DNA of 64,000 nt from Caulobacter sp. CCUG 60055 (GCF_022750545.1 NZ_PUIC01000001.1:496001-560000), one strand, 5' to 3'. Positions 24,242 through 34,570 are shown, counted from the first letter of the stretch. The notes: generated by a model not told the origin, from the sequence alone. Translations and numbers: made by a program.

Positions 24242-25690
24242 GCGGAAACCCGCCGCCCGCTCGACGGCGCCCGCCAGCGAGAACAGCGTGCCCTCGTCCA
24301 GGGCCTTGCCGATCAGTTGCAGGCCGAGCGGCAACCCGCCCGCGTCCAGCCCGGCCGGCACGCTCATCGACGGCAGGCCGGCGAGGTTGGTCGTCACGGT
24401 GAAGACGTCGTTCAGGTACATGGCGATCGGGTCGGCCTGGCGCTCGCCGAGGCCGAACGCCGCCGACGGCGCGGTCGGGGTCAGCAGCGCGTCGCAGCTT
24501 TCCCAGGCCCGGTCGAAGTCGTCGGCGATGCGGCGGCGGACCTTTTGGGCCTTGAGGTAGTAGGCGTCGTAATAGCCGGCCGACAGCACGTAGGTGCCGA
24601 TCAGGATGCGGCGCTTGACCTCGTCGCCGAAGCCGGCGGCGCGGGTGTTCTCGTAGACCTCGGTCAGGTTGGCGCCGTCGGCGCGCAGGCCGTAGCGCAT
24701 GCCGTCATAGCGGGCGAGGTTCGACGAAGCCTCGGCCGGAGCGACGATGTAATAGGCCGGCAGGGCGTACTTGGTGTGCGGCAGCGACACCTCGACGATC
24801 TCGCAGCCGGCGTCGCGCAGCCACTCGACGCCCTTGGCCCACAGCTGTTCGATCTCGGGCGGCATGCCGTCGACGCGATACTCCTTCGGCACGCCGACCC
24901 GCAGGCCCTTGACCGACTTGCCGACGAAGGCGGCGAAGTCCGGCGTCTCGACCGGCAGGCTGGTCGAGTCCTTGGGATCGTGGCCGGCCATGGAGGTCAG
25001 CAGGATCGCCGCGTCCTCGACGGTCTTGGCGATCGGGCCGGCCTGGTCGAGCGAGCTGGCGAAAGCCGCGACGCCCCAGCGCGAGCAGCGGCCATAGGTC
25101 GGCTTGATGCCGACCGTGCCGGTGAAGGCGGCCGGCTGGCGGATCGAGCCGCCGGTGTCCGTGGCGGTCGCGCCGAGGCAGAGGTCGGCGGCGACGGCCG
25201 CCGCCGAACCGCCCGACGAGCCGCCGGGGGTCAGGGCCTGGTTCGACCCAGCCGCACGCCAGGGATTGACCACCGCGCCGAACGCCGAGGTCTCGTTGGA
25301 CGAGCCCATGGCGAACTCGTCCATGTTGAGCTTGCCCAGCATGACGGCGCCGTCGCGGAACAGGTTGGCCGAGACGGTGGATTCATAGGTCGGGACGAAG
25401 TCGCCGAGGATCTTGGAACAGGCGGTCGAACGCACGCCCTCGGTGCAGAACAGGTCCTTGATCCCCAGCGGCGCGCCGTCCAGCCGCCCGGCCTCGCCAC
25501 GGGCGCGGCGGGAATCGGAGGCGCGGGCCATCTCCAGCGCCTTCTCCGGCGTCTCCAGCACGAAGGCGTTCAGCGGCCGGGCCGCCTCGACGGCCTCGAC
25601 ATGGGCCTGCGTCAGCTCGACGGCCGAGAACGCGCCGGACGCCAGACCGTCCAGCGCCCCCTTGAGGGTGAGCGAGGTCAGGGACGCCAT
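24218..25690 (-). CDS. gatA: Asp-tRNA(Asn)/Glu-tRNA(Gln) amidotransferase subunit A
   Basis: This 490-residue amidase-signature enzyme has the catalytic Ser-cisSer-Lys triad visible: the Lys in [13 protein letters not shown], the two Ser in [17 protein letters not shown], and [16 protein letters not shown]. It releases ammonia from glutamine and passes it to GatB. The start ATG at 25690 shares its first base with the gatC stop region, so gatC and gatA are coupled. Its C terminus lies in a 32-bp duplicated segment. A strong terminator follows. Confidence 0.97.
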   Translation of the reverse strand: MASLTSLTLKGALDGLASGAFSAVELTQAHVEAVEAARPLNAFVLETPEKALEMARASDSRRARGEAGRLDGAPLGIKDLFCTEGVRSTACSKILGDFVPTYESTVSANLFRDGAVMLGKLNMDEFAMGSSNETSAFGAVVNPWRAAGSNQALTPGGSSGGSAAAVAADLCLGATATDTGGSIRQPAAFTGTVGIKPTYGRCSRWGVAAFASSLDQAGPIAKTVEDAAILLTSMAGHDPKDSTSLPVETPDFAAFVGKSVKGLRVGVPKEYRVDGMPPEIEQLWAKGVEWLRDAGCEIVEVSLPHTKYALPAYYIVAPAEASSNLARYDGMRYGLRADGANLTEVYENTRAAGFGDEVKRRILIGTYVLSAGYYDAYYLKAQKVRRRIADDFDRAWESCDALLTPTAPSAAFGLGERQADPIAMYLNDVFTVTTNLAGLPSMSVPAGLDAGGLPLGLQLIGKALDEGTLFSLAGAVERAAGFRAKAQRWW

Positions 25691-25977
25691 TATTCAACCA
25701 CCTTGGGCACGACGAAGAAGTTGCTGACGCTCTTGGGCGCGTTGGCCAGGACGCGGGACGGATCGCCGCCGTCGGTGACGACGTCGTCGCGCATCGGCAG
25801 CGACACCGCCACCGCCGAGGTCATCGGCTCGACGCCGTCGGTGTCGACCTCGTTCAGCTGCTCGATCCACTGCAGGATGCCGGACAGCTCCTGGGCCAGC
25901 GGCTCCAGCCGTTCCTCGGGCTCCTGGATGCGGGCTAGTCTGGCGACCTTGCGCACGGTCGCCGCGTCGATGGCCAT
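25690..25977 (-). CDS. gatC: Asp-tRNA(Asn)/Glu-tRNA(Gln) amidotransferase subunit C
   Basis: This 95-residue GatC starts [17 protein letters not shown] and contains the conserved [20 protein letters not shown] and the [10 protein letters not shown] segment. It is the belt-like subunit that stabilises the GatA-GatB complex. It is the first gene of a gatCA pair and is divergent from ruvX across 190 bases that must hold both promoters. Confidence 0.96.
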   Translation of the reverse strand: MAIDAATVRKVARLARIQEPEERLEPLAQELSGILQWIEQLNEVDTDGVEPMTSAVAVSLPMRDDVVTDGGDPSRVLANAPKSVSNFFVVPKVVE

Positions 25978-26169
25978 GGGGCCTTCCTCGATAGTTGCGT
26001 CTTCGCAGGTAATGCGTAGCCGCAGGGGTTACTCGCCCCAGGCTCTCTTTGACAAGGTTCGTTGCGCCTGCGGCCCCAGAATCGTCATCCCGCCGAGGCG
26101 CGGCGCAGGGCCTGGATGAGTTTTCGTCGCCCGCTTCGCTTCGGCCGGGATCGCGGCTATGGGAGACGC

Positions 26170-26643
26170 ATGGCCGTCCTCGATCTTCTCGACCTCTCCG
26201 CCGCCCTGCCGGCCCGCTCGCCCGTCGTCGGCCTCGACCTGGGCGAAAAGACCATCGGCGTCGCGGTCTCCGACGCCACGCGGATGATCGCCAGCCCCCT
26301 GGAGCTGATCCGCAAGTCCAAGTTCACCGAGGACGCGGCGGCGCTCTTCAAGCTGATGGAGAGCCGGCAGGCGGGCGGGATCGTCATCGGCCTGCCGGTC
26401 AATATGGACGGCACCGAGGGACCGCGTTGCCAGTCCAGCCGGGCCTTCGCCCGCAACCTCTTGCGCCTGCGCGACATTCCCATCGCCTTTTGGGACGAAC
26501 GCTGGTCCAGCGCCGCCGTCAACCGCATGCTGGTCGGCGAGTTCGACGTCACCCGCGCCCGCCGCGCCGAACTGGTCGACAAGATGGCCGCGACCTACAT
26601 CCTGCAAGGCGCCCTGGACCGCCTGCGGCAAGCCGAGGGATAG
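26170..26643 (+). CDS. ruvX: Pre-16S rRNA nuclease / Holliday junction resolvase-like protein RuvX (YqgF)
   Basis: This 157-residue RNase H-fold protein has the metal-binding start VVGLDLGEKTIGVAVSDAT. It also has the GGIVIGLPVNMDGTEG loop, the catalytic Glu in FWDERWSS and a final Asp in ELVDKMAATYIL. YqgF trims the 5' end of 16S rRNA. I chose MAVLDLL at 26170, which has GGGAG about four bases upstream. A longer frame from 26062 adds an arginine-rich, unconserved extension and overlaps the likely promoter. Confidence 0.93.
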   Translation: MAVLDLLDLSAALPARSPVVGLDLGEKTIGVAVSDATRMIASPLELIRKSKFTEDAAALFKLMESRQAGGIVIGLPVNMDGTEGPRCQSSRAFARNLLRLRDIPIAFWDERWSSAAVNRMLVGEFDVTRARRAELVDKMAATYILQGALDRLRQAEG

Positions 26644-26699
26644 CCGCGTTCGGCGAATCCCGGCGAACTCCGTCCCTGGACAAGAAGAAGACTCCAGGG

Positions 26700-27623
26700 A
26701 TGAAGCCGATGCGCCTCGCCGCCGTCATGTTCGCCGCCGCCGTCGGGTTCGCGCCGCTGACCGCTTCGGCGGCTCCCGCCGCGATCCCGGCCGCCGTCAC
26801 CGCCGACCCGGCGCCGGACAAGGCCCATCCCGCCGACATGCAGTACGCTGGCGTTCCCAGCCACGGCGTCGTCATCAACGGCGTCATCTACCTGGCCGCC
26901 GGAGCCGGGCCCCACCCGACCCTGCTGCTGCTGCACGGCCTGCCCGGGCTGGAGCAGAACCTCGACCTCGCCCAGGCCGCCCGCCGCGCCGGCTGGAACG
27001 TGCTGACCCTGCACTATCGCGGCGCCTGGGGCAGCCCGGGGACATTCAGCTTCACCAGTTCGGCCGAAGACTGCCTGGCCGCCCTCGCCTGGCTGCGCGA
27101 CCCGGCGGTCGCGGCCAAATACCGGATCGACGCCGGCCGCATCGCGGTCGCGGGGCACAGCATGGGCGGCTACATGACCGCCGCGACGCTCGCCGCCGAC
27201 AAGAAGGTGCTGGGCGGCGCCCTGTTCGCGCCGGGCGACATCGGCGCGATGGACCTCCAGGTGATCGCCTCCGGCGCGCCCGATCCCCGCGCCATCGGCG
27301 CCAAGGCGTTGAACGACAACGGCCTGCAAGGACTGAACACCACGGCCGAGGCCCTGGCGGACGACCTGCTCGCCCACGCGAAGACCGAGAACTTCGTCGC
27401 CTTCACCCCGGCCCTGGCCGACCGCCCCCTGTTGCTGGTCACGGCCGACGACGGGTTCCGCGGCTTCGCCGACGGTCTCGCCGAACGGACCCGGAAGCTG
27501 GGTAACAGGCGGGTGACGCAGATCCACTTCGCCGACGACCACGCCTTCGACGCCCACCGCGTCGCCCTGGCCGGCGCCCTGGTCGACTGGCTGAACCAAC
27601 TGGTCCCGCCCGCACGGCCTTGA
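26700..27623 (+). CDS. Secreted alpha/beta hydrolase
   Basis: This 307-residue protein has a signal peptide (cleavage after TASA, near residue 23) and an alpha/beta-hydrolase fold. The oxyanion segment is [13 protein letters not shown], the nucleophile elbow [13 protein letters not shown] (GHSMG) near residue 158, a late acidic residue in [12 protein letters not shown], and a terminal His in [11 protein letters not shown]. Substrate is unknown; the short YRGAWGSPG region resembles dienelactone hydrolase/BAAT-like esterases. A second ATG at 26709 has better ribosome-binding spacing and may be the true start. The gene is between ruvX and pyrB in the same direction. Confidence 0.85.
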   Translation: MKPMRLAAVMFAAAVGFAPLTASAAPAAIPAAVTADPAPDKAHPADMQYAGVPSHGVVINGVIYLAAGAGPHPTLLLLHGLPGLEQNLDLAQAARRAGWNVLTLHYRGAWGSPGTFSFTSSAEDCLAALAWLRDPAVAAKYRIDAGRIAVAGHSMGGYMTAATLAADKKVLGGALFAPGDIGAMDLQVIASGAPDPRAIGAKALNDNGLQGLNTTAEALADDLLAHAKTENFVAFTPALADRPLLLVTADDGFRGFADGLAERTRKLGNRRVTQIHFADDHAFDAHRVALAGALVDWLNQLVPPARP

Positions 27624-27657
27624 GCGCGGTCGGAATCCTCCGTATAGGGTGCCCCCC

Positions 27658-28635
27658 ATGCAGGGCGCGGCCGACATCGAAGATCTGATCCGACAGCGCG
27701 CCTTCCCTTTTCCCCACAAGCATTTGCTTTCCGTCGCCGGCCTGAATCGGCTGGAGGCGACGGCGTTGCTGGACCTCGGCGACGCCTTCGTCGGACTGAA
27801 CCGGCAGCGCGACAAGAAGTCGGCGCTTCTGCGCGGCCGCACCCTGGTCAACCTGTTCTTCGAGAACTCGACGCGGACGCAGAGTTCGTTCGAATTGGCG
27901 GGCAAGCGGCTGGGCGCGGACGTGGTCAATATGAGCCCGCGCACCTCGTCGATCGCCAAGGGCGAGACCCTGCTCGACACGGCGGTGACGCTGAACGCCA
28001 TGCAGCCCGACCTGCTGGTGGTCCGCCACGCCTCGTCCGGCGCCGGCAACCTGCTTTCCCAGAAGGTCGACTGCAGCGTCATCAACGCCGGCGACGGCCA
28101 GCACGAGCACCCGACCCAGGCCCTGCTCGACGCCCTGTCCATGCGCCGGGCGTTCGGCCGCGTGGAGGGCCTGACCGTGGCCATCTGCGGCGACGTGCTG
28201 CACAGCCGGGTCGCCCGCTCGAATGTCGGCCTGCTGCAACTGCTCGGCGCGCGCGTGCGGCTGGTCGGCCCCAGGACCCTGATGCCCGCCGGCGCCGACC
28301 GTTGGGGCGTCGAGGTGTTCCACGACATGCGCGCCGGCCTGGCCGGCGTCGACGTGGTGATGATGCTGCGTCTGCAGCTGGAGCGGATGCAGGGCGCGCT
28401 GGTGCCGTCGATGCGCGAATATTTCCGCTTCTACGGTCTTGATCGTGAAAAGCTTTCCCGCGCCGCGCCGCACGTCCGGGTCATGCACCCGGGGCCGATG
28501 AACCGCGGCGTCGAGATCGATTCCGAGATCGCCGACGACCTGGACGTCAGTCTGATCCAGAATCAGGTCGAGATGGGGGTGGCGGTGCGCATGGCGGTGC
28601 TGGCCTCGCTGGCCGCGCGACTGGACAACGCCTGA
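27658..28635 (+). CDS. pyrB: Aspartate carbamoyltransferase catalytic subunit
   Basis: This 325-residue ATCase has the carbamoyl-phosphate loop [13 protein letters not shown], the conserved [17 protein letters not shown] and the aspartate-binding [13 protein letters not shown]. It makes carbamoyl-aspartate, the first committed step of pyrimidine synthesis. Its stop overlaps the start of a dihydroorotase-like gene (TGATG). There is no pyrI; a pyrB followed by an inactive dihydroorotase homologue is the arrangement known from pseudomonads, where both proteins form the holoenzyme. ATG at 27658 is preceded by a weak ribosome-binding site. Confidence 0.96.
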   Translation: MQGAADIEDLIRQRAFPFPHKHLLSVAGLNRLEATALLDLGDAFVGLNRQRDKKSALLRGRTLVNLFFENSTRTQSSFELAGKRLGADVVNMSPRTSSIAKGETLLDTAVTLNAMQPDLLVVRHASSGAGNLLSQKVDCSVINAGDGQHEHPTQALLDALSMRRAFGRVEGLTVAICGDVLHSRVARSNVGLLQLLGARVRLVGPRTLMPAGADRWGVEVFHDMRAGLAGVDVVMMLRLQLERMQGALVPSMREYFRFYGLDREKLSRAAPHVRVMHPGPMNRGVEIDSEIADDLDVSLIQNQVEMGVAVRMAVLASLAARLDNA

Positions 28636-29948
28636 TGCCCCGCAACGCCGGCAAATCGGCCCCCACGGCCTTCGTCAACGCCCGCCTCGTCGATCCCGAG
28701 AGCCGCTACGACGGCCCCGGCGCCCTGGTGGTGGCCGAGGGCGTCATCGCCGACGTCGCCCGCCGCCCCGGCTTCGAGGCGCTGTCCCCGGACGTGCGGG
28801 TGATCGACTGCAACGGCGCCATGCTGGCCCCCGGCCTGATCGACCTGCGGGTCAAGACCGGCGAGCCCGGCTCGGAAACCAAGGAGACGCTGGAATCGGC
28901 GGCGCGGGCCGCGGCGGGCGGCGGCGTCACCTCCATCGTCGTGCAGCCGGACACCGATCCGACCGTCGACGAGCCGTCGGTGGTCGATTTCATCCTGCGC
29001 CGGGCCCGCGACGTCGAACTGGTGCACGTCCACGTCGCCGGCGCGGCGACCAAAGGCCTGGCCGGCGAGCGCATGGCCGAGATCGGCCTGATGCGCGAGG
29101 CGGGCGCGGTCTATTTCACCGACGCCGACCGGCCGATCGTCGATTCCAAGGTGATGCGGCGCATCCTGAGCTACGCCTCGGGCTTCGGCGCGATCATCTC
29201 GCACCGCCCGGCCGATCCCTATCTCAGCGCCGGCGCCGCCGCGACCGAGGGCGAATTCGCCGGCCGCATGGGCCTGCCCGCCGCGCCGGTGGTCGCCGAA
29301 CGCATCATGCTCGAACGCGACATGGCGCTGGCCGAGCTGACCGGCGCCCAGCTGCTGGTCGACCAGATCACCTGCGCCGACGCCCTGGCCACCCTGCGCC
29401 GGGCCAAGGACAGGGGCCTGAAGGTCGCGGCCACGGCCTCGATCAACCACCTGAGCTTCAACGAGCTCGACATCGGCGACTATCGCACCTTCTGCAAGCT
29501 GACCCCGCCGCTGCGGGCCGAGGACGACCGCCAGGCGCTGATCGAGGCGCTGGCCGACGGGCTGGTGGACATCGTGGTCTCGGCCCACGCGCCGGCGCCG
29601 GCCGAGGACAAGCGCCTGCCCTATGACGAGGCCGCGCCCGGCGCCGTCGGGCTGGAGACCCTGTTGCCCGGCCTGTTGACGCTGCACCACGAGGAGCGCG
29701 CGCCGCTGGTCGACCTGATCCGCGCCGTGACCCTGGCGCCGGCCCAGCTGCTGGGCCTGCAGGCCGGCCGCCTGGCCGCCGGCGCCCCCGCCGATCTGGT
29801 GCTGTGCGACATCGATGCGCCGCTGGTGGTCGACGCCGCCCGCCTGATGTCGAAGTCCAAGAACTCGCCCTTCGACGGCCGCCGGCTCCAGGGCCAGGTC
29901 CTGCTGACCATGGTCGACGGCCGGGTGATCCACAAGACGGCGCAGTAA
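28635..29948 (+). CDS. pyrX: Dihydroorotase-like protein, probably inactive (PyrC'/PyrX type)
   Basis: This 437-residue amidohydrolase-fold protein aligns along its length with class I dihydroorotases (LAPGLIDL, KLTPPLRAEDDRQALIEAL, GLETLLPGLLTLHH). The metal-binding His-x-His after GLID is replaced by Arg72-Val-Lys74, and the catalytic Asp of the usual SDHAPH is Ala317 (SAHAP). Other usual metal histidines are also gone (LLVDQIT in place of HxxHxS). It therefore cannot bind zinc in the normal way. In Pseudomonas such a pyrC' protein is a structural partner of ATCase, which I infer here from the overlap with pyrB. A true PyrC should lie elsewhere. Confidence 0.85.
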   Translation: MPRNAGKSAPTAFVNARLVDPESRYDGPGALVVAEGVIADVARRPGFEALSPDVRVIDCNGAMLAPGLIDLRVKTGEPGSETKETLESAARAAAGGGVTSIVVQPDTDPTVDEPSVVDFILRRARDVELVHVHVAGAATKGLAGERMAEIGLMREAGAVYFTDADRPIVDSKVMRRILSYASGFGAIISHRPADPYLSAGAAATEGEFAGRMGLPAAPVVAERIMLERDMALAELTGAQLLVDQITCADALATLRRAKDRGLKVAATASINHLSFNELDIGDYRTFCKLTPPLRAEDDRQALIEALADGLVDIVVSAHAPAPAEDKRLPYDEAAPGAVGLETLLPGLLTLHHEERAPLVDLIRAVTLAPAQLLGLQAGRLAAGAPADLVLCDIDAPLVVDAARLMSKSKNSPFDGRRLQGQVLLTMVDGRVIHKTAQ

Positions 29949-30041
29949 GCCGGGCGCGCCGCTCTTTTTTTGTCGCCGCCGCCGTGAGATGAACGGCGGA
30001 CCCGCCGCTTCCTGGGCGCGGGCGATGCAAATGGGGGCGTC

Positions 30042-30698
30042 TTGGACAATCTGCCGCTACCGATGATCGCCGCCGTCGCAATCGGCGGCTACCTGCTCGG
30101 CTCGATACCCTTCGGCGTCATCGTCACCCGCGCGGCCGGGACCGGCGACGTGCGCAACATCGGCTCGGGCAATATCGGCGCGACCAACGTGCTGCGCACC
30201 GGCCGCCGGGACCTGGCGGCCCTGACGCTGCTGGGCGACGTCGGCAAGGGGATCGTCGCCGCGCTGCTGGCGCGCTGGCTGGTCGGCCGCCTCGCAGGGA
30301 CCGAGGCCGCCGTCGCGGCCGCCGCTTTGGCCGGGGGCGCGGCCTTCCTCGGCCATCTCTTCCCGGTCTGGCTCCGCTTCAAGGGCGGCAAGGGCGTCGC
30401 CACCTTCTACGGCGTCATGCTGACGGTCGCCTGGCCGGTCGGCCTGGCGGCGGCCGCGACCTGGATCGCCATGGCCGCCCTGTTCCGCATCTCGTCGCTG
30501 GCCGCCCTGACGGCGGCGGCCCTGGCCCCGCTGTTCGCGTTCGCCTTCGACCAGCCCTTCGCCGCGGTCGTGCTGGCCACGTTCATGGCCGTGTTGATCT
30601 TCATCCGCCACCACGAGAACATCCGCCGCCTGCTCAAGGGCCAGGAGCCGCGCATCGGCGGCAAGAAATCCGCGCCGCCGGCCGATCCCGCCCCCTGA
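30042..30698 (+). CDS. plsY: Glycerol-3-phosphate acyltransferase PlsY
   Basis: This 218-residue integral membrane protein has five hydrophobic segments and the PlsY motifs GYLLGSIPFGVIV, the phosphate loop NIGSGNIGATNVLR and HLFPVWLRFKGGKGVAT. It transfers acyl groups from acyl-phosphate to glycerol-3-phosphate in phospholipid synthesis. The start is TTG at 30042, since homology begins only a few residues later; ATG at 30063 would remove part of the first helix. Its stop overlaps the dprA start (TGATG at 30696-30700). Confidence 0.94.
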   Translation: MDNLPLPMIAAVAIGGYLLGSIPFGVIVTRAAGTGDVRNIGSGNIGATNVLRTGRRDLAALTLLGDVGKGIVAALLARWLVGRLAGTEAAVAAAALAGGAAFLGHLFPVWLRFKGGKGVATFYGVMLTVAWPVGLAAAATWIAMAALFRISSLAALTAAALAPLFAFAFDQPFAAVVLATFMAVLIFIRHHENIRRLLKGQEPRIGGKKSAPPADPAP

Positions 30699-31810
30699 TG
30701 GCCGGCGAGCTCAGCGACGGCCAGCGCCGGGACCGGCTGCGCCTGGCGCGGACCGAGAACGTCGGCCCCGTCGCCTTCGCCCAGCTCCTCGCCCGTTTCG
30801 GCGACGCGCGCGCCGCCCTGGCCGCCCTGCCCGACCTTGTGCGCCGGGGCGGGCGGGCAGGACCGCCCCGCATCCCCGCCGAGGCCGAGATCGACGCGGA
30901 GATCGAGGCTGGCCGTCGCCTGGGCGCCCGGCTGATCGTGGTCGGCGAAGCGGCGTTCCCCGCCCGCCTCGCCGCGCTGGACCCGCCGCCGCCGACGCTG
31001 TGGTGCAAGGGCCGCCCGGAATTGCTGCACGCGCCCAGCGTCGCGGTGGTCGGCGCCCGCATCGCCTCCGCCGTCGGACAACGCTTCGCCCGGGGTCTGG
31101 CCGCCGAGCTGGGCGGCCACGGCTATGTGGTGGTCTCGGGCCTGGCCCGGGGCGTCGACGCCGCCGCCCATCAGGGGGCCCTGACCGCCGGCACCATCGC
31201 CGTCCTCGGCGGCGGCGTCGACGACGTCTACCCGCCCGAGCACCGCGACCTCTATGCGCGAATCGCCGAGGCGGGCTGCGTCGTCTCCGAAAGCCCGGTC
31301 GGCCATCGCGCCCAGGCCCGGGATTTTCCGCGCCGGAACCGGATCATCTCGGGCCTGTCGCTCGGCGTGGTGGTGGTCGAGGCCGAGCTGAGGTCCGGCT
31401 CGCTGATCACCGCCCGTCTCGCCGCCGAGCAGGGGCGCGAGGTGTTCGCCGTGCCGGGCTCGCCCCTCGATCCGCGGGCGCGCGGCGGCAACGACCTGAT
31501 CCGCAACGGCGCCCATCTGTGCGAGGGGGTGGAGGACGTCCTGCGCGAACTGAACGGCCTGCGCCGCCTCGGCGAGGGCGATGAGGCTCCGTCGCTGCGG
31601 GCGGGCGACGGCGATCTCGCGACGGACGAAGCCGACATCGACCGTCTGCGCGAACAGATCGCCGCCCTCCTCTCGCCCAGTCCGGCGCCCCGCGACGAAC
31701 TGGTCCGCCTCACCGGAGCCCCGGCCCGCCTGGTCCACGCCGCCCTGGTCGAGCTGGCTCTGGCCGGTCGCGCCGAGCTGTCGCCGGGCGGGCTGGTCTC
31801 GTCCTGCTGA
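30698..31810 (+). CDS. dprA: DNA-processing protein DprA
   Basis: This 370-residue protein has an N-terminal helical region, then the DprA/Smf Rossmann domain. SVAVVGARIASAVGQ, VVSGLARGVDAAAHQGAL and FPRRNRIISGLSLG are all signature segments. A C-terminal winged-helix-like domain follows (RDELVRLTGAPARLVHAALVEL). DprA loads RecA onto incoming single-stranded DNA during natural transformation. It is coupled to plsY, as in many alphaproteobacteria, and is followed by topA. Confidence 0.94.
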   Translation: MAGELSDGQRRDRLRLARTENVGPVAFAQLLARFGDARAALAALPDLVRRGGRAGPPRIPAEAEIDAEIEAGRRLGARLIVVGEAAFPARLAALDPPPPTLWCKGRPELLHAPSVAVVGARIASAVGQRFARGLAAELGGHGYVVVSGLARGVDAAAHQGALTAGTIAVLGGGVDDVYPPEHRDLYARIAEAGCVVSESPVGHRAQARDFPRRNRIISGLSLGVVVVEAELRSGSLITARLAAEQGREVFAVPGSPLDPRARGGNDLIRNGAHLCEGVEDVLRELNGLRRLGEGDEAPSLRAGDGDLATDEADIDRLREQIAALLSPSPAPRDELVRLTGAPARLVHAALVELALAGRAELSPGGLVSSC

Positions 31811-31863
31811 ACGCCGCCGGACGGAAGCGCGGGGTTTTTTCCCCTTCGGCCCAAAGCGCCGCG

Positions 31864-31910
31864 TTGACAGACGCGGGGGCGAACCCCCACTTTCGCCGCT
31901 CGCGCGAAAG
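31864..31910 (+). promoter_or_regulatory. Hairpins and TTGACA between dprA and topA
   Basis: A TTGACA (31864-31869) is followed by the hairpin GGGGG-CGAA-CCCCC (31875-31888). A second perfect hairpin, CTTTCGC/GCGAAAG, spans 31890-31910. They could end the dprA message or structure the topA leader. I see no convincing -10 box. Confidence 0.3.
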
Positions 31911-31954
31911 GCCCCCCTCTCGCCCTCCTTCTTCCCGGTGATCCGAATCCCCGC

Positions 31955-34567
31955 ATGAACGTCGTCGTCGTAGAAAGCCCGGCCAAGGCCAAGACCATCA
32001 ACAAGTATCTGGGCAAGGACTACACGGTCCTGGCCAGCTACGGCCACGTGCGCGACCTTCCGTCCAAGGACGGGTCGGTCCAGCCGGACAACGATTTCGC
32101 CATGACCTGGGACGTCGATCCCAAGTCGGCCAAGCGCCTGAACGACATCGCCGACGCCGCCAAGTCCGCCGACCGCATCATCCTGGCCACCGACCCGGAT
32201 CGCGAGGGCGAGGCGATCAGCTGGCACGTGCTCGAGGTGCTGAGCAAGAAGAAGGCCCTCAAGGACAAGCAGGTCCAGCGGGTGACCTTCAACGCCATCA
32301 CCAAGACCGCCGTGGTCGAGGCGATGCGGCACCCGCGCGACATCGACATGGAGCTGGTCGACGCCTACCTGGCCCGGCGGGCGCTGGACTATCTGGTCGG
32401 CTTCACCCTGTCGCCGGTGCTGTGGCGCAAGCTGCCGGGCGCCCGCTCGGCCGGACGCGTGCAGTCGGTCGCCCTGCGCCTGATCGTCGACCGCGAGATC
32501 GAGATCGAGAAGTTCAAGACCCAGGAATACTGGACCGTCGACGCCGACGTGTCGGCCGGCTCCGACCCGTTCCTGGCCCGGCTGGTCAAGCACGAGGGCA
32601 AGAAGCTCGCCAAGTTCGACCTGAGCGACGAGGCTTCGGCCAGCGCCGCCCGCGCCGCCGTCGAGGCGGCGAGCTTCAAGGTCGCCTCGGTCGAGAAGAA
32701 GCCCGCCCGCCGCACGCCGGCGCCGCCCTTCACCACCTCGACCCTGCAACAGGAAGCCGCGCGCAAGCTGGGCTTCTCGGCCCAGCGCACCATGCAGGCG
32801 GCGCAGAAGCTGTACGAGGGCGTCGACATCGGCGGCGAGACCGTCGGCCTGATCACCTATATGCGGACCGACGGCGTCCAGGCCGCCCCCGAGGCGATCG
32901 ACGAGGCGCGGACCGTGATCGCCGGCCGCTACGGCAAGGAGTACGTTCCCGAAAGCGCCCGCATCTACAAGACCAAGGCCAAGAACGCCCAGGAAGCGCA
33001 CGAAGCCATCCGGCCGACCAGCCTGCAGCGCAATCCTGGCTCCCTGCGTCTCGATCCCGACCTCGGCCGGCTCTACGAGCTGATCTGGAAGCGGATGATC
33101 GCCTCGCAGATGGAGGCCGCCCGCATCGAGCGGACCACGGTCGAGCTGGACTCCGCCGACGGCCGCACCGGCCTGCGCGCCACCGGCCAGGTGGTGCAGT
33201 TCGACGGCTATCTGGCCGTCTATGAGGAAGGCCGCGACGACAGCGCGGATGATGAAGACGGCGGCCGCCTGCCGGTGATCGCCGAAGGCGCCTCGGCCAA
33301 GGTGCTCAAGGCCCGCGCCGACCAGCACTTCACCGAACCGCCGCCGCGCTATTCCGAAGCCAGCCTGGTCAAGAAGATGGAGGAGCTCGGCATCGGCCGG
33401 CCCTCGACCTACGCCTCGATCCTGACCGTGCTGCGCGACCGGGCCTATGTCCGCATGGACAAGAACCGGTTCATCCCGGAGGACAAGGGCCGGCTGGTCA
33501 CCGCCTTCCTGCAGGAGTTCTTCCGCAAGTACGTCGAATACGACTTCACCGCCGCCCTGGAGGAGAAGCTCGACCAGGTCTCGGCCGGCGACCTCGACTA
33601 CAAGCAGCTGCTTCGCGACTTCTGGAACGATTTCCACGCCGCCGTCGGCGAGATCGGCGAGCTGCGCGTGACCAACGTGCTGGAGGCGCTCAACGAGGCG
33701 CTCGGACCGCACATCTTCCCCGATCGCGGCGACGGGACCGATCCGCGCAGCTGCCCGACCTGCGGCACCGGCCGCCTGAGCCTCAAGACCGGTAAGTTCG
33801 GCGCCTTCATCGGCTGCTCCAACTATCCGGAATGCCGCTTCACCCGCCCGCTGGCGACGCCGGACGGCGAGAACGGCGAGGCCGAGGTCAGCGACCGCGA
33901 GCTGGGCGTCGATCCCGCCACCGGCCAGGCGGTGTGGCTGAAGGTCGGCCGCTTCGGCCCCTATGTCGAGGAAGCCAACGGCGACAAGCCCAAGCGCGCC
34001 AGCCTGCCCAAGGGCTGGCCGCCGGCGACCATCGACCTGGAGAAGGCGCTGCGGCTGCTGTCGCTGCCGCGCGAGGTCGGAACCCACCCCGAGGACGGCG
34101 AGGTCATCCTGGCCGGCATCGGGCGCTATGGTCCCTACGTCCAGCACAACGGCACCTACGCCAACCTGGAGAACGCCGACGAGGTGTTCGAGGTCGGCCT
34201 GAACCGCGCCGTCGCCGTCCTGGCCGAGAAGCGGGCCGGCGGCGGTCGGCCGCAGCGCGGCGCCGCAGCCGCCCTGAAGGAGCTGGGCGCCCACCCCGAG
34301 GACGGCCAGCCCGTCCGGGTGCTGTCGGGCCGCTTCGGCCCCTACATCAAGCACGGCTCGGTCAACGCCAACGTGCCGAAGGGCTCCGATCCCCAGGCCC
34401 TGACCCTCGACGAAGCGGTCGCCCTGCTGGCCGAACGCGCCGCCAAGGGCGGCGGCAAAAAGCCGGCCAAGGCCGTGAAAGCCAAGGCCGAGCCCAAGGC
34501 TAAGGCCGCCGCCAAGCCCAAGACGGCGGCGAAGAAACCGGCCGCGAAGAAGACAGCGAAGGCGTAA
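31955..34567 (+). CDS. topA: DNA topoisomerase I (type IA)
   Basis: This 870-residue protein has the Toprim domain at residues 1-115 (VVVESPAKAKTINKYLG with the catalytic Glu, and ATDPDREGEAISWH with DxD). The IA core follows with active-site Tyr302 in LITYMRTDG. A C4 zinc ribbon near residue 600 (CPTCGTGRLSL...CSNYPEC) and two to three further zinc-less repeats come next. It relaxes negative supercoils. The C-terminal 40 residues are an Ala/Lys-rich basic tail (KAKAEPKAKAAAKPK type) expected to grip DNA. Start ATG at 31955. Confidence 0.97.
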   Translation: MNVVVVESPAKAKTINKYLGKDYTVLASYGHVRDLPSKDGSVQPDNDFAMTWDVDPKSAKRLNDIADAAKSADRIILATDPDREGEAISWHVLEVLSKKKALKDKQVQRVTFNAITKTAVVEAMRHPRDIDMELVDAYLARRALDYLVGFTLSPVLWRKLPGARSAGRVQSVALRLIVDREIEIEKFKTQEYWTVDADVSAGSDPFLARLVKHEGKKLAKFDLSDEASASAARAAVEAASFKVASVEKKPARRTPAPPFTTSTLQQEAARKLGFSAQRTMQAAQKLYEGVDIGGETVGLITYMRTDGVQAAPEAIDEARTVIAGRYGKEYVPESARIYKTKAKNAQEAHEAIRPTSLQRNPGSLRLDPDLGRLYELIWKRMIASQMEAARIERTTVELDSADGRTGLRATGQVVQFDGYLAVYEEGRDDSADDEDGGRLPVIAEGASAKVLKARADQHFTEPPPRYSEASLVKKMEELGIGRPSTYASILTVLRDRAYVRMDKNRFIPEDKGRLVTAFLQEFFRKYVEYDFTAALEEKLDQVSAGDLDYKQLLRDFWNDFHAAVGEIGELRVTNVLEALNEALGPHIFPDRGDGTDPRSCPTCGTGRLSLKTGKFGAFIGCSNYPECRFTRPLATPDGENGEAEVSDRELGVDPATGQAVWLKVGRFGPYVEEANGDKPKRASLPKGWPPATIDLEKALRLLSLPREVGTHPEDGEVILAGIGRYGPYVQHNGTYANLENADEVFEVGLNRAVAVLAEKRAGGGRPQRGAAAALKELGAHPEDGQPVRVLSGRFGPYIKHGSVNANVPKGSDPQALTLDEAVALLAERAAKGGGKKPAKAVKAKAEPKAKAAAKPKTAAKKPAAKKTAKA

Positions 34568-34570
34568 GCG

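Noticed and set aside
31830-31852. GGGG-T6-CCCC after dprA as a terminator
   Set aside because: The stem would be only four base pairs with a T-loop, and no T-tract follows the stem.
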